This document shows positions 1 to 9,530 of a stretch of 64,000 bases of DNA, piece after piece. Positions within the stretch are counted from its first letter, which is position 1; every line of letters begins with the position of its first letter. The DNA is from Clostridiales bacterium (GTDB lineage: Bacteria > Bacillota > Clostridia > Lachnospirales > Lachnospiraceae). Made by a program: the position numbers and the translations under genes. The stretch covers positions 62,001 through 126,000 of the forward strand of contig JAHZHN010000001.1 of NCBI GenBank assembly GCA_019420275.1. The letters are read 5' to 3'. The notes under the pieces are model-generated. The model was not told where the DNA came from, did not search any database, and saw only the letters and a program-made list of their open reading frames with translations.

Positions 1-1
1 A

Positions 2-1804
2 GCATTTATTAAGCCAGAGCCAGTGAAAAAACCGGAAATCGATCCGGATGTACCAGTAAAAATCCCGCCAGTCCTCACTTTAAAGGAACTTGCGGATGCT
101 TTGTCTATTCCGGCTAATGACATTATCAAAAAACTGTTGATCAGTGGAGGCGGAATGCTGAATCTTAACTCAGAGCTGGATTTCGAAAAAGCAGAAGAAA
201 TTGCACTGGAATTTGACCGTCTTGTAGAAATGGAACAGCAGGTAGATGTTATCGAAGAAATCCTCAAAGATGACGAAGATGATGATGAGAGCAAAATGGT
301 GGAAAGGCCTCCTGTTGTCTGTGTCATGGGTCACGTTGACCATGGAAAAACATCTCTTCTTGATAAGATTCGTTCTACCCACGTAACAACCGGAGAAGCA
401 GGCGGTATTACTCAGCATATCGGTGCTTATACAGTAGAAACCGCCAACGGAAAAATTACATTCCTGGATACACCAGGACATGAAGCATTTACCTCTATGC
501 GTATGCGTGGAGCTCAGTCAACAGATATTGCCATTCTGGTTGTTGCTGCGGACGACGGTGTTATGCCTCAGACTGTAGAAGCTATCAATCATGCTAAAGC
601 TGCAGAAGTCGAGATTATTGTGGCAATTAATAAGATTGATAAAGAGAGCGCAAATATCGAACGTGTAAAACAGGAACTGACGGAATATGAACTGATTCCG
701 GAAGACTGGGGAGGAAGCACGATTTTTTGCCCAGTTTCTGCTCATACTGGAGAAGGAATCCCAGAACTTCTGGATATGGTATCCCTGACTGCTGAAGTAC
801 TTGAATTAAAAGCAAATCCGAATCGTAAGGCAAGAGGAATTGTTCTGGAAGCACAGCTTGACAAAGGAAGAGGACCAGTTGCTACTGTTTTGGTACAAAA
901 AGGTACGCTTCATGTAGGTGATGCGATTGCTGTTGGGAATGCCCACGGCAAAGTTCGTGCTATGATCAATGACAAAGGAAAGAGAATCAAATCTGCAGGA
1001 CCATCTACTCCAGTAGAGATTCTCGGATTAAGTGAAGTGCCGTATGCCGGTGAAGTATGCATGGCAATGGACAATGAAAAAGAAGCCCGTTCTGTAGCGG
1101 AAAAATTCATTGCTTATGGCAGAGAAAAGATGCTTTCTGAAACTAAGAGCCAGCTGTCCCTGGATGATTTGTTTGATCAGATTCAGGCAGGCAGCGTAAA
1201 AGAATTAAATATTATTGTAAAAGCAGACGTACAGGGATCTGTGGAAGCTGTAAAACAGAGTCTTGAGAAATTATCTAACGACGAAGTGGCAGTCAAGGTG
1301 ATTCATGGAGGTGTAGGAGCAATCAATGAATCTGACGTTATGCTTGCTTCTGCTTCTAATGCAATTATTATTGGATTTAATGTTCGTCCAGAGCCTGCGG
1401 CAAAAGATGCTGCAGCTGCGGATAAGGTCGATATGAGACTTTATCGTGTCATTTACAATGCAATTGAAGATATTGAATCCGCAATGAAAGGTATGCTGGA
1501 TCCGGAATTTGTTGAAAAAGTCACAGGGCATGCCGAAGTACGCCAGTTGTTTAAGGCATCTGGAGTCGGAACGATTGCTGGATCTTATGTGACAGACGGA
1601 ACAATTCAGAGAGACAGTTCTGCAAGGATTATCCGTGACGGCATTGTAATCCATGAAGGCAAACTTGCGTCTATCCAGAGAGGAAAAGATGCAGTCAAAG
1701 AAGTGCGAAGCGGATTTGAGTGCGGTCTTGTTATGGAAAACTTCAATGATATCAAAGAAGGAGATCAGATCGAATCATTTGTTATGGAGGAAGTTCCTAG
1801 ATAA
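2..1804 (+). CDS. infB: Translation initiation factor IF-2, 5' end cut by window
   Basis: IF-2 is the GTPase that places initiator fMet-tRNA on the 30S subunit and promotes 50S joining. The reading frame is already open at base 2, so the variable N-terminal part lies outside the window; the GTG at 23 is not the real start. Seen in order: an IF2_N-type helical segment, the G domain with GHVDHGKT (G1), DTPGHEAF (G3) and NKID (G4), then the beta-barrel domains II, III and IV to the C-terminus, which is complete. It is followed 31 bases later by rbfA, the usual nusA-infB-rbfA order in Firmicutes, so nusA and ylxR/rpL7A-like genes are expected upstream. Confidence 0.97.
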   Translation, partial: AFIKPEPVKKPEIDPDVPVKIPPVLTLKELADALSIPANDIIKKLLISGGGMLNLNSELDFEKAEEIALEFDRLVEMEQQVDVIEEILKDDEDDDESKMVERPPVVCVMGHVDHGKTSLLDKIRSTHVTTGEAGGITQHIGAYTVETANGKITFLDTPGHEAFTSMRMRGAQSTDIAILVVAADDGVMPQTVEAINHAKAAEVEIIVAINKIDKESANIERVKQELTEYELIPEDWGGSTIFCPVSAHTGEGIPELLDMVSLTAEVLELKANPNRKARGIVLEAQLDKGRGPVATVLVQKGTLHVGDAIAVGNAHGKVRAMINDKGKRIKSAGPSTPVEILGLSEVPYAGEVCMAMDNEKEARSVAEKFIAYGREKMLSETKSQLSLDDLFDQIQAGSVKELNIIVKADVQGSVEAVKQSLEKLSNDEVAVKVIHGGVGAINESDVMLASASNAIIIGFNVRPEPAAKDAAAADKVDMRLYRVIYNAIEDIESAMKGMLDPEFVEKVTGHAEVRQLFKASGVGTIAGSYVTDGTIQRDSSARIIRDGIVIHEGKLASIQRGKDAVKEVRSGFECGLVMENFNDIKEGDQIESFVMEEVPR

Positions 1805-1835
1805 GTTCTGCTGAATTTATAAAAAGGAGTCGATT

Positions 1836-2186
1836 ATGAGGAAAAATAGCATAAAAAATACACGAATCAACGGCGAGGTACAGCGGGAATTAAGCCGCAT
1901 CATAAGCCGTGAAATCAAAGATCCAAGGATTGCGCCTATGACATCAGTCGTAGATGCAGTCGTAACATCGGACCTGAAACAGTGCAAGGTGTATATCAGC
2001 GTTTTGGGCGACCAGGAAGCAAAAGATAAGACAATGGAAGGCCTAAACAGCGCAGTAGGATATATTCGGCGTGAACTTGCCCATACAGTCAATCTGAGAA
2101 ATACACCTGAGATTACCTTTATTTTGGATGATTCAATTGAATACGGCGTGGAAATGTCCAGAAAGATTGATGAACTGCAGAAATAA
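1836..2186 (+). CDS. rbfA: Ribosome-binding factor A
   Basis: Small KH-domain protein needed for late maturation of the 30S subunit and 16S 5' end processing. The 116-residue length fits the family. Recognisable are the N-terminal RINGEVQRELS segment, the IKDPRI motif, and the central VYISVLG strand. AAAAGGAG precedes the ATG. It sits between infB and nrnA in the same transcription unit, with 11 bases to nrnA. Confidence 0.95.
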   Translation: MRKNSIKNTRINGEVQRELSRIISREIKDPRIAPMTSVVDAVVTSDLKQCKVYISVLGDQEAKDKTMEGLNSAVGYIRRELAHTVNLRNTPEITFILDDSIEYGVEMSRKIDELQK

Positions 2187-2197
2187 GGAGTTTCATT

Positions 2198-3142
2198 ATG
2201 AAAGATTTTATAAATCAAATTGAATGTGCCGGCATCATTGGGATTACCGGACACATTCACCCCGATGGGGATTGTATTGGAAGCTGCCTTGCGCTGAGGC
2301 AATATATTTCTGAAAAATATCCGGAAAAGCAGGTGGATGTTTACCTGGAACCAATCAGTGATGAATTTCTGTTTTTAAGCGGCGCAGGACAAATTCTAAC
2401 AGCGCCAAAAAAACAGAAGTATGATTTGTTTTTTGTACTTGACTGCAGCAGTGAAGACCGATTCGAGCCTTTTTGCAGCTTGGTTTGTGATGCAGATGTG
2501 GTATTCTGTATCGACCATCATATCAGTAATGAGGGAATGGGGAATTACTGTGTCACAGACCCGAAGGCAAGTGCAACCTGTGAAGTCCTGTGTGATCTAA
2601 TCCCTCTTGAGGAAATATCTCTAAAATGTGCGGAATGTCTTTATACCGGCATCGTTCATGATACTGGAGTTTTTAAGCATTCCAATACAACTAAAAAAAC
2701 AATGATATATGCAGGGGAACTGCTGGAAAAGGGAATTCCTCATTCAAAGATCATCGATGAAACTTTCTTCCAGAAAACATATGTACAGAATCTCGCCCTT
2801 GGCAGGGCACTGCTAAACAGTCAGTTATTCTGCCAAGAGAAAATTATCTGTGCTGAGTTATCCAAAGAAGAAATGGATCAGATTGGAGCCTCCCCTGCAG
2901 ATGTAAACGGCATCATTGATCAGCTTCGGATAACAAAAGGCGTCGAAACTGCGGTCTTTTTATATCCTTTGGAAAATGGAGGCATAAAAGTGAGTATGCG
3001 TTCCAATGGAAAAGTTAATGTCGCCTCCATTGCTCAGAAATTCGGAGGCGGGGGACATATTCTTGCAGCTGGATGCACTATGTTTGGAAACTTTGAACAG
3101 ATAAAAGAGCAGCTGATCCCTAAGATTAAAGAACAGCTATAG
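2198..3142 (+). CDS. nrnA: Bifunctional oligoribonuclease / PAP phosphatase, DHH family
   Basis: DHH-DHHA1 phosphoesterase that degrades nano-RNAs and converts 3'-phosphoadenosine 5'-phosphate to AMP. The 314-residue product has the metal-binding motifs HPDGDCIGS near residue 24, DCSS near 88, the DHH motif in IDHHISN near 108, and the C-terminal DHHA1 substrate loop GGGGHILAAG. RBS AAGGAG lies upstream of the ATG. It lies between rbfA and truB, a common position in Clostridia and Bacilli. Family membership is clear; which of the two activities dominates cannot be read from sequence. Confidence 0.92.
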   Translation: MKDFINQIECAGIIGITGHIHPDGDCIGSCLALRQYISEKYPEKQVDVYLEPISDEFLFLSGAGQILTAPKKQKYDLFFVLDCSSEDRFEPFCSLVCDADVVFCIDHHISNEGMGNYCVTDPKASATCEVLCDLIPLEEISLKCAECLYTGIVHDTGVFKHSNTTKKTMIYAGELLEKGIPHSKIIDETFFQKTYVQNLALGRALLNSQLFCQEKIICAELSKEEMDQIGASPADVNGIIDQLRITKGVETAVFLYPLENGGIKVSMRSNGKVNVASIAQKFGGGGHILAAGCTMFGNFEQIKEQLIPKIKEQL

Positions 3143-3150
3143 AGGTTAAT

Positions 3151-4050
3151 ATGTTAAACGGAATCATCAATGTATACAAAGAACAGGGATTTACGTCCCA
3201 TGATGTGGTGGCAAAACTAAGAGGAATCCTCCGGCAAAAAAAGATTGGGCATACAGGAACACTGGACCCAAATGCAGTTGGCGTCCTTCCGGTCTGCCTT
3301 GGAAGAGGTACGAAACTTTGTGATATGCTCACAGAGACAAAAAAACAATATAAAACCACACTCCTGTTTGGAAAAGAAACAGATACGGAAGATATCTGGG
3401 GCACAGAAACGGCCAGTTTCCCAATTCCTGAATCTGAGGATGCCGTTAAGAAAGCCGTTTTTTCTTTTGTAGGGGAATATGATCAGATTCCTCCGATGTA
3501 TTCTGCGAAAAAAATACAAGGCAGAAAACTGTATGAACTTGCACGGGAAGGAAAGACCGTTGAAAGAAAACCACAAAAAGTAAGGATTTATGAAATATCA
3601 GATCTTGAAATCCATCTTCCGAAAGTTTCCATGACAGTGACCTGCAGCAAGGGAACTTATATTCGGAGTCTGTGCCGAGATATTGGAAGAAAGCTTCAAA
3701 GCGGTGCCTGCATGACGGAGCTTTCGAGGACCAGGGCCAGTGGATTTCGGATTGAAATGTCCCATACGCTGGAAGAGATTGAAAAAGCGATGAAAGAAGA
3801 TCGGATCAGAGAATATATTGTTCCTGTGGAGAGAGTTTTTTCCTCTCTTCAAAAAGGGACCGTGCGCAAAAGCAGCAACAAACTGCTTTATAATGGAAAT
3901 CCTTTAAAACTGACATCGTTTTATGAAACAAATCTCGATACAGGAAAGATGCTTCGTGTTTATGATGAAGAGGGACACTTTATAGGTGTTTACAGATGGA
4001 AAAAGCAGATGTTCTTTCCGGACAAAATATTTTATGACCAAAATGATTGA
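3151..4050 (+). CDS. truB: tRNA pseudouridine-55 synthase
   Basis: Makes pseudouridine 55 in the T-arm of tRNAs. The 299-residue protein opens with the family signature NGIINVYKEQGFTSHDVV and carries the catalytic aspartate in GHTGTLDPNA. RIRSLCRD-like (YIRSLCRDIG) follows near residue 170. It is 8 bases behind nrnA and 9 bases ahead of ribF, in the infB operon. Confidence 0.96.
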   Translation: MLNGIINVYKEQGFTSHDVVAKLRGILRQKKIGHTGTLDPNAVGVLPVCLGRGTKLCDMLTETKKQYKTTLLFGKETDTEDIWGTETASFPIPESEDAVKKAVFSFVGEYDQIPPMYSAKKIQGRKLYELAREGKTVERKPQKVRIYEISDLEIHLPKVSMTVTCSKGTYIRSLCRDIGRKLQSGACMTELSRTRASGFRIEMSHTLEEIEKAMKEDRIREYIVPVERVFSSLQKGTVRKSSNKLLYNGNPLKLTSFYETNLDTGKMLRVYDEEGHFIGVYRWKKQMFFPDKIFYDQND

Positions 4051-4059
4051 GAGGAAGCC

Positions 4060-4986
4060 ATGGAGTACATTCACGATACTGAAAAATTTCAATTTCATAA
4101 TACCGTCATTGCCCTTGGAAAATTTGATGGAATGCACAAAGGCCATCAGCTGATTTTTGATCAGCTGATAAAATACAAAAAAGAAGGCTACAAGGCTGCG
4201 GTTTTTTCTTTTGACCGGCCTCCGATGAATATGCTGAAGCATAAGGATGTCAGTGTAATATATACTCATGTTGAAAAAACAAAACTGCTTTCTGAACGCG
4301 GCATTGATATTTACATTGAGCATCCTTTCACGGAAGCTTTTTCTCATCTTCAGCCGGAGGATTTTGTGAAAGAAATCCTGCTGAAAAAAATGGGAATGAA
4401 AATTCTGGTTGTTGGAGATGACTGTGGTTTTGGATATAAGAGAAGAGGAAATGTAACACTCTTAAAACAGATGGAAAAAGATTATGATTTTCGGCTGATC
4501 GTGATTCCGAAACTTGAATTAAACGGAGCGATCGTATCAAGCACCAGGATTCGTACCTTGCTAAAATCTGGAAAGATTGAGGAAGCAAATGCTCTGATGG
4601 ATACTCCATTTATGATTTATGGACCTGTCGTGCATGGAAATCATCTGGGAAAAGAAGTGCTGGGCATCCCTACGGCCAATCAGGTACCCGACAGTGAGAA
4701 ACTTCTGCCTCCAAATGGAGTGTATGTGTCCAGAATTTATTACAAAGATCATTCGTATTACGGAATCAGTAATATTGGAACGAAACCGACCATTGAAGGC
4801 AAAAAACATCTGGGTGTGGAAACCTATATTCTGGATTTTCACAAAGATATATATCATAAAGAGATTAGAGTGGAATTGCTGTATTATAAGAGGCCGGAAA
4901 TGAAATTTGATTCTCTGGATGCGCTGAGCAGACAGATGCACAAAGATGCAGATTTTGCAAGAGAATACGTAAAGAGAAATTGTTAA
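4060..4986 (+). CDS. ribF: Bifunctional riboflavin kinase / FAD synthetase
   Basis: Phosphorylates riboflavin to FMN and adenylylates FMN to FAD. The N-terminal nucleotidyltransferase domain has GKFDGMHKGHQ (HxGH-type) and the SSTRIR motif near residue 165; the C-terminal kinase domain starts near HGNHLGKEVLGIPTAN and ends with the GVETYILDF region. Length 308 is normal. It is the last gene of the infB-rbfA-nrnA-truB-ribF operon; a terminator overlaps its stop codon. The first Gly of the usual GxFDGVHxGH motif is preceded by LGK as expected. Confidence 0.95.
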   Translation: MEYIHDTEKFQFHNTVIALGKFDGMHKGHQLIFDQLIKYKKEGYKAAVFSFDRPPMNMLKHKDVSVIYTHVEKTKLLSERGIDIYIEHPFTEAFSHLQPEDFVKEILLKKMGMKILVVGDDCGFGYKRRGNVTLLKQMEKDYDFRLIVIPKLELNGAIVSSTRIRTLLKSGKIEEANALMDTPFMIYGPVVHGNHLGKEVLGIPTANQVPDSEKLLPPNGVYVSRIYYKDHSYYGISNIGTKPTIEGKKHLGVETYILDFHKDIYHKEIRVELLYYKRPEMKFDSLDALSRQMHKDADFAREYVKRNC

Positions 4987-5013
4987 AGGATCCTTCTGTA
5001 AGGATCCTTTTTG
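4985..5013 (+). terminator. Terminator of the infB-ribF operon
   Basis: AAAGGATCC and GGATCCTTT pair around a short TTCTGTAA loop and are followed by a T run. It starts at the ribF stop codon. Confidence 0.9.
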
Positions 5014-5145
5014 TATGCTTGAAATCCAAAAGCTTTTCATATAAAATCAAAAAACGCTTACTTGTATCCATCTTTAAAATCATGTATACTATAAACAACA
5101 GGTAAATACTTAATTTTTACCCTTTTGGGGAAGGGAGCGGTTCAT

Positions 5146-5769
5146 ATGAGTACAAAAACAATCATTACGATCGAAAGGCAGTATGGAAGTGGAGGTCATC
5201 TAATTGGACAGAAGCTTGCAAAAGATCTTGGTATTCCATTTTATGACGAGGAACTAATTAAAGTTGCTGCAAAAGAGAGCGGTATCTGCGAAGAGATTTT
5301 TGAAAGTTTTGATGAAAAACCGACCACAAGTTTCCTTTATTCCCTTGTGATGGATCCATATTCTCTCGGATATAATTCCAATTCATTTGATCTTCCTCTG
5401 AATCACAAAGTATTTTTGGCTGCATTTGATACAATCAAAGATATTGCAGCCAAGGGACCTTGCGTGTTCGTTGGCCGCTGTGCAGATTATGCGCTGGAAG
5501 ATTTCGATAATTGTCTCAGTGTATATATTCATGCACCGTTTGAAGATCGGATCAAAAGAATCGAGGATGTCTATGAGATTCCTTCCGATAAAAGCAAAGA
5601 AGCACTGATCAAGACGGATAAGCAGCGTTCTAGTTACTACAACTATTATAGTTCTAATAAATGGGGTGACGCTAAGTCTTATGATCTGTGTTTAGACAGC
5701 AGTTATCTTGGAATTGATGGGAGCGTTGATCTGATCAAACAGGTGATCAAGATGAAGGAAGATCAGTAA
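5146..5769 (+). CDS. Cytidylate kinase-like family protein
   Basis: A P-loop nucleotide kinase-like protein of 207 residues. The glycine-rich loop RQYGSGGHLIGQKLA lies near residue 12 and a VGRCADYAL strand near 105. This Cmk-like family is frequent in Clostridia and its substrate is not established; a separate cmk is usually present, so CMP kinase activity should not be assumed. I chose the ATG at 5146 because GGAAGGGAG sits 8 bases upstream; an in-frame TTG at 5125 would overlap that site. Its own promoter probably lies in 5060-5120 (TTGTAT near the -35 region, TATACT near 5093). Confidence 0.75.
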   Translation: MSTKTIITIERQYGSGGHLIGQKLAKDLGIPFYDEELIKVAAKESGICEEIFESFDEKPTTSFLYSLVMDPYSLGYNSNSFDLPLNHKVFLAAFDTIKDIAAKGPCVFVGRCADYALEDFDNCLSVYIHAPFEDRIKRIEDVYEIPSDKSKEALIKTDKQRSSYYNYYSSNKWGDAKSYDLCLDSSYLGIDGSVDLIKQVIKMKEDQ

Positions 5770-5794
5770 AAGCACAGAACTCGGAAGATAATCT

Positions 5795-6343
5795 ATGTAT
5801 ACATATGAAGAATTAAAAGATTTTGTGTGCAGCTGCACAAGGTGTTCTCTGTCGCATACACGGCATCATCCTGTTATGGGCAGAGGAGACTTGAATTCCC
5901 GGATTTTATTGATTGCTGAAGCTCCGGGAGAAACGGAAGATCAAACGGGAATTCCCTTTACTGGGAAATCTGGTCAGATTTTGAATCAGATACTGTCAGC
6001 TGCCAAGATGTCCCGGGAAGAAATTTATCTTACGAATATTGTTAAATGCCGCCCGCCGGGGAATCGAGATCCTCTTTTACAGGAGCAGGAGGCATGTATG
6101 CCGTACTTAAAGTATGAGACATTGCTGGTGCGGCCAGAGATGATCATTTGTCTAGGGCGCGTTGCTGCTCAGAGAATCATCCGTCCGGATTTTCGAATTA
6201 CCAGAGAACACGGAACATTTTTAAAACGTAAGAATGTATGGCTGACGGCCGTCTATCATCCATCCGCTGTTTTAAGAGATCCATCTAAATTTGATGAAAC
6301 AGTGAGGGATTTAATGGCAGCGAAAAAGAAACTCAGCAGTTAA
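5795..6343 (+). CDS. Family 4 uracil-DNA glycosylase
   Basis: Removes uracil from DNA as the first step of base excision repair. The 182-residue protein matches the iron-sulfur family 4: cysteines at 13 and 16 (CTRC), the AEAPGE and GIPFTGKSGQ motifs near 42-60, the NIVKCRPPGNRDP motif near 82 with a third cysteine, C101 as the fourth, and the C-terminal YHPSAVLR motif. These four cysteines normally hold a [4Fe-4S] cluster. It follows the Cmk-like gene by 25 bases and is closed by a strong terminator. Confidence 0.9.
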   Translation: MYTYEELKDFVCSCTRCSLSHTRHHPVMGRGDLNSRILLIAEAPGETEDQTGIPFTGKSGQILNQILSAAKMSREEIYLTNIVKCRPPGNRDPLLQEQEACMPYLKYETLLVRPEMIICLGRVAAQRIIRPDFRITREHGTFLKRKNVWLTAVYHPSAVLRDPSKFDETVRDLMAAKKKLSS

Positions 6344-6351
6344 GAACGAAA

Positions 6352-6402
6352 AGACAGCTTTATGCACCATATTTTTATGGTGCATAAAGCTGTCTGCTTT
6401 TT
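6352..6402. terminator. Bidirectional terminator
   Basis: A perfect 19-base-pair stem (6352-6370 with 6377-6395) around ATTTTT. T-rich sequence follows on the plus side and A-rich precedes, so it can serve both the glycosylase gene and the convergent recombinase gene. Confidence 0.9.
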
Positions 6403-7471
6403 ATTCTGGTTTCTTCTCTCGTAAAACAACTTTCCCAGCGGCCTGTCTGCGTCGGGTATCTGACATGGCAGCATAATGTTTTCTTGTTGTATTGACATCA
6501 GAATGTCCCAGAACTTCTGCAACCAGATAGATATCATCCGTCTCCTGATAAAGAGCGGTACCGTATGTGCTGCGGAGTTTGTGGGGGGTGATTTTCTTCA
6601 GAGGCGTTACTTCTTTGGCATATTTTTTTACCAGATTCTGTACTGCCTGAACGCCAATCCGCTTTCTCTGCATAGAGTAAAAAAGAGCATCTTCATGTCC
6701 TTCTTTCGGAATGACCCTGGAACGAGTTCCTTCAATATACTGCTCCAGGGCATCCGCTACCTCATTCCCAAAATATACGGTCATTTCTTTGCGGCCTTTG
6801 CGGATCAAATGCAGGCCGTTGCTCTTAAAATCTACATCATCGAGATTCAATCCCACCAATTCTGACACACGGATTCCGGTTCCTAGAAGAAGTGTAATAA
6901 TAGCAAAATCTCTCTCTTTGGTTTTCTCATAATACGCTCTTCTCTGACCAGTAAGATTCTCACCGCCTTTTTCTACAAAATCAAGAAGCGAAGCCACTTC
7001 ATCGGGCTCCAGACGAATAATTTCTTTTTCTCGGATTTTTGGCATATCTACAAGAAGAGTTGGGTTTTTCTCAATCATCTGGCGTTTATAGTAATAACCA
7101 TAAAAAGAACGCAGAGCAGACATTTTGCGAAAAACACCCTGTTCAGTGTTCTGCATATGTTTATGGTTTTCATCAGATTCATAGACCTTAAGATATTCCA
7201 TATATTCTTCCAGATCCACTGATTCAATCTTGTCTAAATCGGAGACTTCGAAATCCTGAATGGAATAATTACGATAAACCGGATTTTCCTCCATTAAAAA
7301 ATGGAAAAATACTCGGATATCATAGGCATAGGCAATTCTAGTCCGTACTTGAGTTGTGGAATCAATGGCACGGAAAAAATCTTTTGCGAATGGAGGAAGT
7401 GTCTTGATCAGTTCCCGCAGCTTTATCGTTTGTCTTGCATTCAGGTCATCGTAATATGTCGGTGCTTTCAT
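6401..7471 (-). CDS. Tyrosine recombinase, XerS-like
   Basis: Phage-integrase family recombinase of 356 residues, the length of streptococcal XerS rather than the ~300 of XerC/XerD. It has an N-terminal SAM-like core-binding domain (about 35-135) and a catalytic domain with all conserved residues: R201 (GIRVSEL), K225, H297-x-x-R300, H323 (LGHSD) and nucleophile Y333. It stands alone with housekeeping neighbours and no att sites or phage genes, so chromosome-dimer resolution (single-recombinase Xer) is more likely than a mobile element. RBS AAAGGAGGAATATC before ATG. Symbol withheld because a XerC/D-type role is possible. Confidence 0.8.
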   Translation of the reverse strand: MKAPTYYDDLNARQTIKLRELIKTLPPFAKDFFRAIDSTTQVRTRIAYAYDIRVFFHFLMEENPVYRNYSIQDFEVSDLDKIESVDLEEYMEYLKVYESDENHKHMQNTEQGVFRKMSALRSFYGYYYKRQMIEKNPTLLVDMPKIREKEIIRLEPDEVASLLDFVEKGGENLTGQRRAYYEKTKERDFAIITLLLGTGIRVSELVGLNLDDVDFKSNGLHLIRKGRKEMTVYFGNEVADALEQYIEGTRSRVIPKEGHEDALFYSMQRKRIGVQAVQNLVKKYAKEVTPLKKITPHKLRSTYGTALYQETDDIYLVAEVLGHSDVNTTRKHYAAMSDTRRRQAAGKVVLREKKPE

Positions 7472-7517
7472 ATGATATTCCTCCTTTTACTGCATCAGGC
7501 AGTTCTGTATACAAATA

Positions 7518-7546
7518 ATTTTAGCACAGGGATTTTTTATGGTCAA
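7518..7546 (-). promoter_or_regulatory. Promoter of the XerS-like gene
   Basis: On the minus strand TTGACC (7546-7541), 17-base spacer, TAAAAT (7523-7518), 50 bases before the start codon. Confidence 0.75.
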
Positions 7547-7568
7547 ATAACAAAAAAATCGAGTTCTG

Positions 7569-7577
7569 TGTTATACT
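7569..7577 (+). promoter_or_regulatory. Extended -10 promoter of the OLD-family gene
   Basis: TGTTATACT is a TGnTATAAT-type extended -10 box about 72 bases before the ATG at 7650. No good -35 box is seen. An ATTCTCGT direct repeat (7578-7585 and 7591-7598) follows at the likely transcription start. Confidence 0.5.
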
Positions 7578-7649
7578 ATTCTCGTATAAGATTCTCGTGT
7601 TTGACCCAGACCAAAATAGAAATCTGTAGACAAAATAGGAGGAACGCCT

Positions 7650-9518
7650 ATGGAGATTACTAGTTTATCCATTCGAAATTTCAAATCCATTCGTCACATG
7701 GAGCTGACAAAGATTGACAAAGCTTTGATTCTGGTGGGACGGAACAATGCAGGAAAGTCTTCGGTTCTTCACGCTTTAAGAGCCGTAGAAGGATCTTATA
7801 AGATTACACCCTCAGATTTTAATGAGACCATGCAGAACATAGAAATCCAGGTTTCTTTGTCCATGACAGAAGAAGATTTGAAAATTTTCCATAAACACGG
7901 ATATGTCAGCCAATATAAAAAATATGATCTTTGGCTGAAAGATTTTTATGGAAAGCTTCCTTCCTGCAAAAATGGAGAACTTACTTTTACGTTTATTGCA
8001 AATAAAGAAGGAAAAAAGAAGTTTTGCGATGGCATAAAGAAGCACAATAAATATATCCAGCAGATATTTCCTCCAATCTATTTTATCGGGACAGAACGGA
8101 ATCTCTGGAAGATGCAGGAAGACCTGCTTCTGATCCAGGAGTCCGATTTGCTTAAGATTATGCGTACAAACTGCTGTATGTTTGATGAGGCAAAGCCATG
8201 CCGTCATTGTTTCCATTGTGTTGGGCTGATCAATCAGAAAGTACCGGAGTCACTGAACGCCTTTGAAGCAGCAAAATTGTTTGAGTATAAGCTGTACCAG
8301 CTTAATATTGATCAGTTTGAGAAGAGGGTCAATCAAAGTTTTCATAAAAATGGCGGCCATGAAGATATCATTTTTTCTATGAATTATGATGTTAATGAGA
8401 TGCTTCAGGTCAATGCAGAGGCTTACAATCAGGAAAGAGATTCTACGATACCGGTCCAGAAGCTGGGACGGGGAATGAAAAGCATCTATATGTTGTCTTT
8501 GATGGAAGCTTACGTGGAAGATCAAAATCATATTCCATCTATCATTATGGTAGAAGATCCGGAAATGTTTCTGCATCCGAAGCTGCAGAAAACATCCAGT
8601 GAAATTTTGTATCGTCTGTCTCAAAAAAATCAAGTAATATTTACGACACATTCCCCTCATCTGCTGTCTAATTTCGGAAGCCGTCAAATTCGGCAGATAG
8701 TCTTGGATGATGAAGCGTATTCTGTTGCAAAGGAGAAGACAAATATCGGGGCGATACTGGATGATCTGGGATATAACGCAGCAGATCTTATGAATGTTGA
8801 TTTTGTCTTTATTGTGGAAGGCAAACAGGATAAATATCGCCTGCCAATGCTGCTGGAACATTATTATTCAGATATTCATGGTGAGGACGGAAGACTGAAT
8901 CGGATTTCTATTCTTACAACAAACAGCTGCACCAATATTAAGACTTATGCTAATTTAAAATATATGAATCAGGTTTATATGAGGGATCAGTTTCTTATGA
9001 TTCGAGACAGTGATGGCAAAGACCCAGATGAACTGGGACGCCAGCTCTGTAAATACTATGATGAACGGAATCTGATGGATGTGGATCAGCTTCCAAAAGT
9101 GACTCGAAGGAATGTATTAATTTTAAAGTACTATTCCTTTGAAAATTATTTCCTGAATCCTAAGATTATGAGAAAACTGGAAATAATCCCATCGGAAGAA
9201 TCTTTCTATGAAATCTTATTTAACAAATGGAAAGAATATCTGCACCGTCTTAAAAGTGGTCAGCATTTGCTTAATATTATGGGCAGGGATTTTGAGTCAC
9301 CGCAGGATATGAAGGAACATATGGAACTAGTTAAGACTTATGTGAGAGGACATAATTTATTTGATATCTTCTATGGAACGCATAAAAAGCAGGAGAGAGA
9401 ACTTCTGCAGAAATATATCGCTATTGCACCAAGGGATGATTTCAAAGATATATTGGATGCTATTGATGATTTTATATATTTTGAAAGCAAAAAGAAGCGA
9501 AAAACAGCAACGGACTAA
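7650..9518 (+). CDS. OLD-family ATP-dependent nuclease (AAA ATPase plus TOPRIM)
   Basis: A 622-residue protein with an SMC/RecF-like ABC ATPase: N-terminal ITSLSIRNFKSI, Walker A GRNNAGKSS (30-38), Walker B IIMVEDPEMFLHP near 300, H-loop TTHSPHLL near 333, then a TOPRIM domain with FIVEGKQD near 390 and MIRDSDG near 446. OLD proteins are DNA nucleases found as single genes or in defence pairs such as Gabija; no UvrD-like partner is present here. A cluster of five cysteines (C175, C176, C184, C187, C190) interrupts the ATPase and looks metal-binding. RBS AGGAGG. Followed 12 bases later by a rubredoxin-flavoprotein gene. Confidence 0.82.
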   Translation: MEITSLSIRNFKSIRHMELTKIDKALILVGRNNAGKSSVLHALRAVEGSYKITPSDFNETMQNIEIQVSLSMTEEDLKIFHKHGYVSQYKKYDLWLKDFYGKLPSCKNGELTFTFIANKEGKKKFCDGIKKHNKYIQQIFPPIYFIGTERNLWKMQEDLLLIQESDLLKIMRTNCCMFDEAKPCRHCFHCVGLINQKVPESLNAFEAAKLFEYKLYQLNIDQFEKRVNQSFHKNGGHEDIIFSMNYDVNEMLQVNAEAYNQERDSTIPVQKLGRGMKSIYMLSLMEAYVEDQNHIPSIIMVEDPEMFLHPKLQKTSSEILYRLSQKNQVIFTTHSPHLLSNFGSRQIRQIVLDDEAYSVAKEKTNIGAILDDLGYNAADLMNVDFVFIVEGKQDKYRLPMLLEHYYSDIHGEDGRLNRISILTTNSCTNIKTYANLKYMNQVYMRDQFLMIRDSDGKDPDELGRQLCKYYDERNLMDVDQLPKVTRRNVLILKYYSFENYFLNPKIMRKLEIIPSEESFYEILFNKWKEYLHRLKSGQHLLNIMGRDFESPQDMKEHMELVKTYVRGHNLFDIFYGTHKKQERELLQKYIAIAPRDDFKDILDAIDDFIYFESKKKRKTATD

Positions 9519-9530
9519 AAGGAGGTTCTT

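Noticed and set aside
5125..5769. Start of the Cmk-like protein at TTG 5125
   Set aside because: The ribosome-binding site GGAAGGGAG would then be inside the coding region; ATG 5146 fits better.
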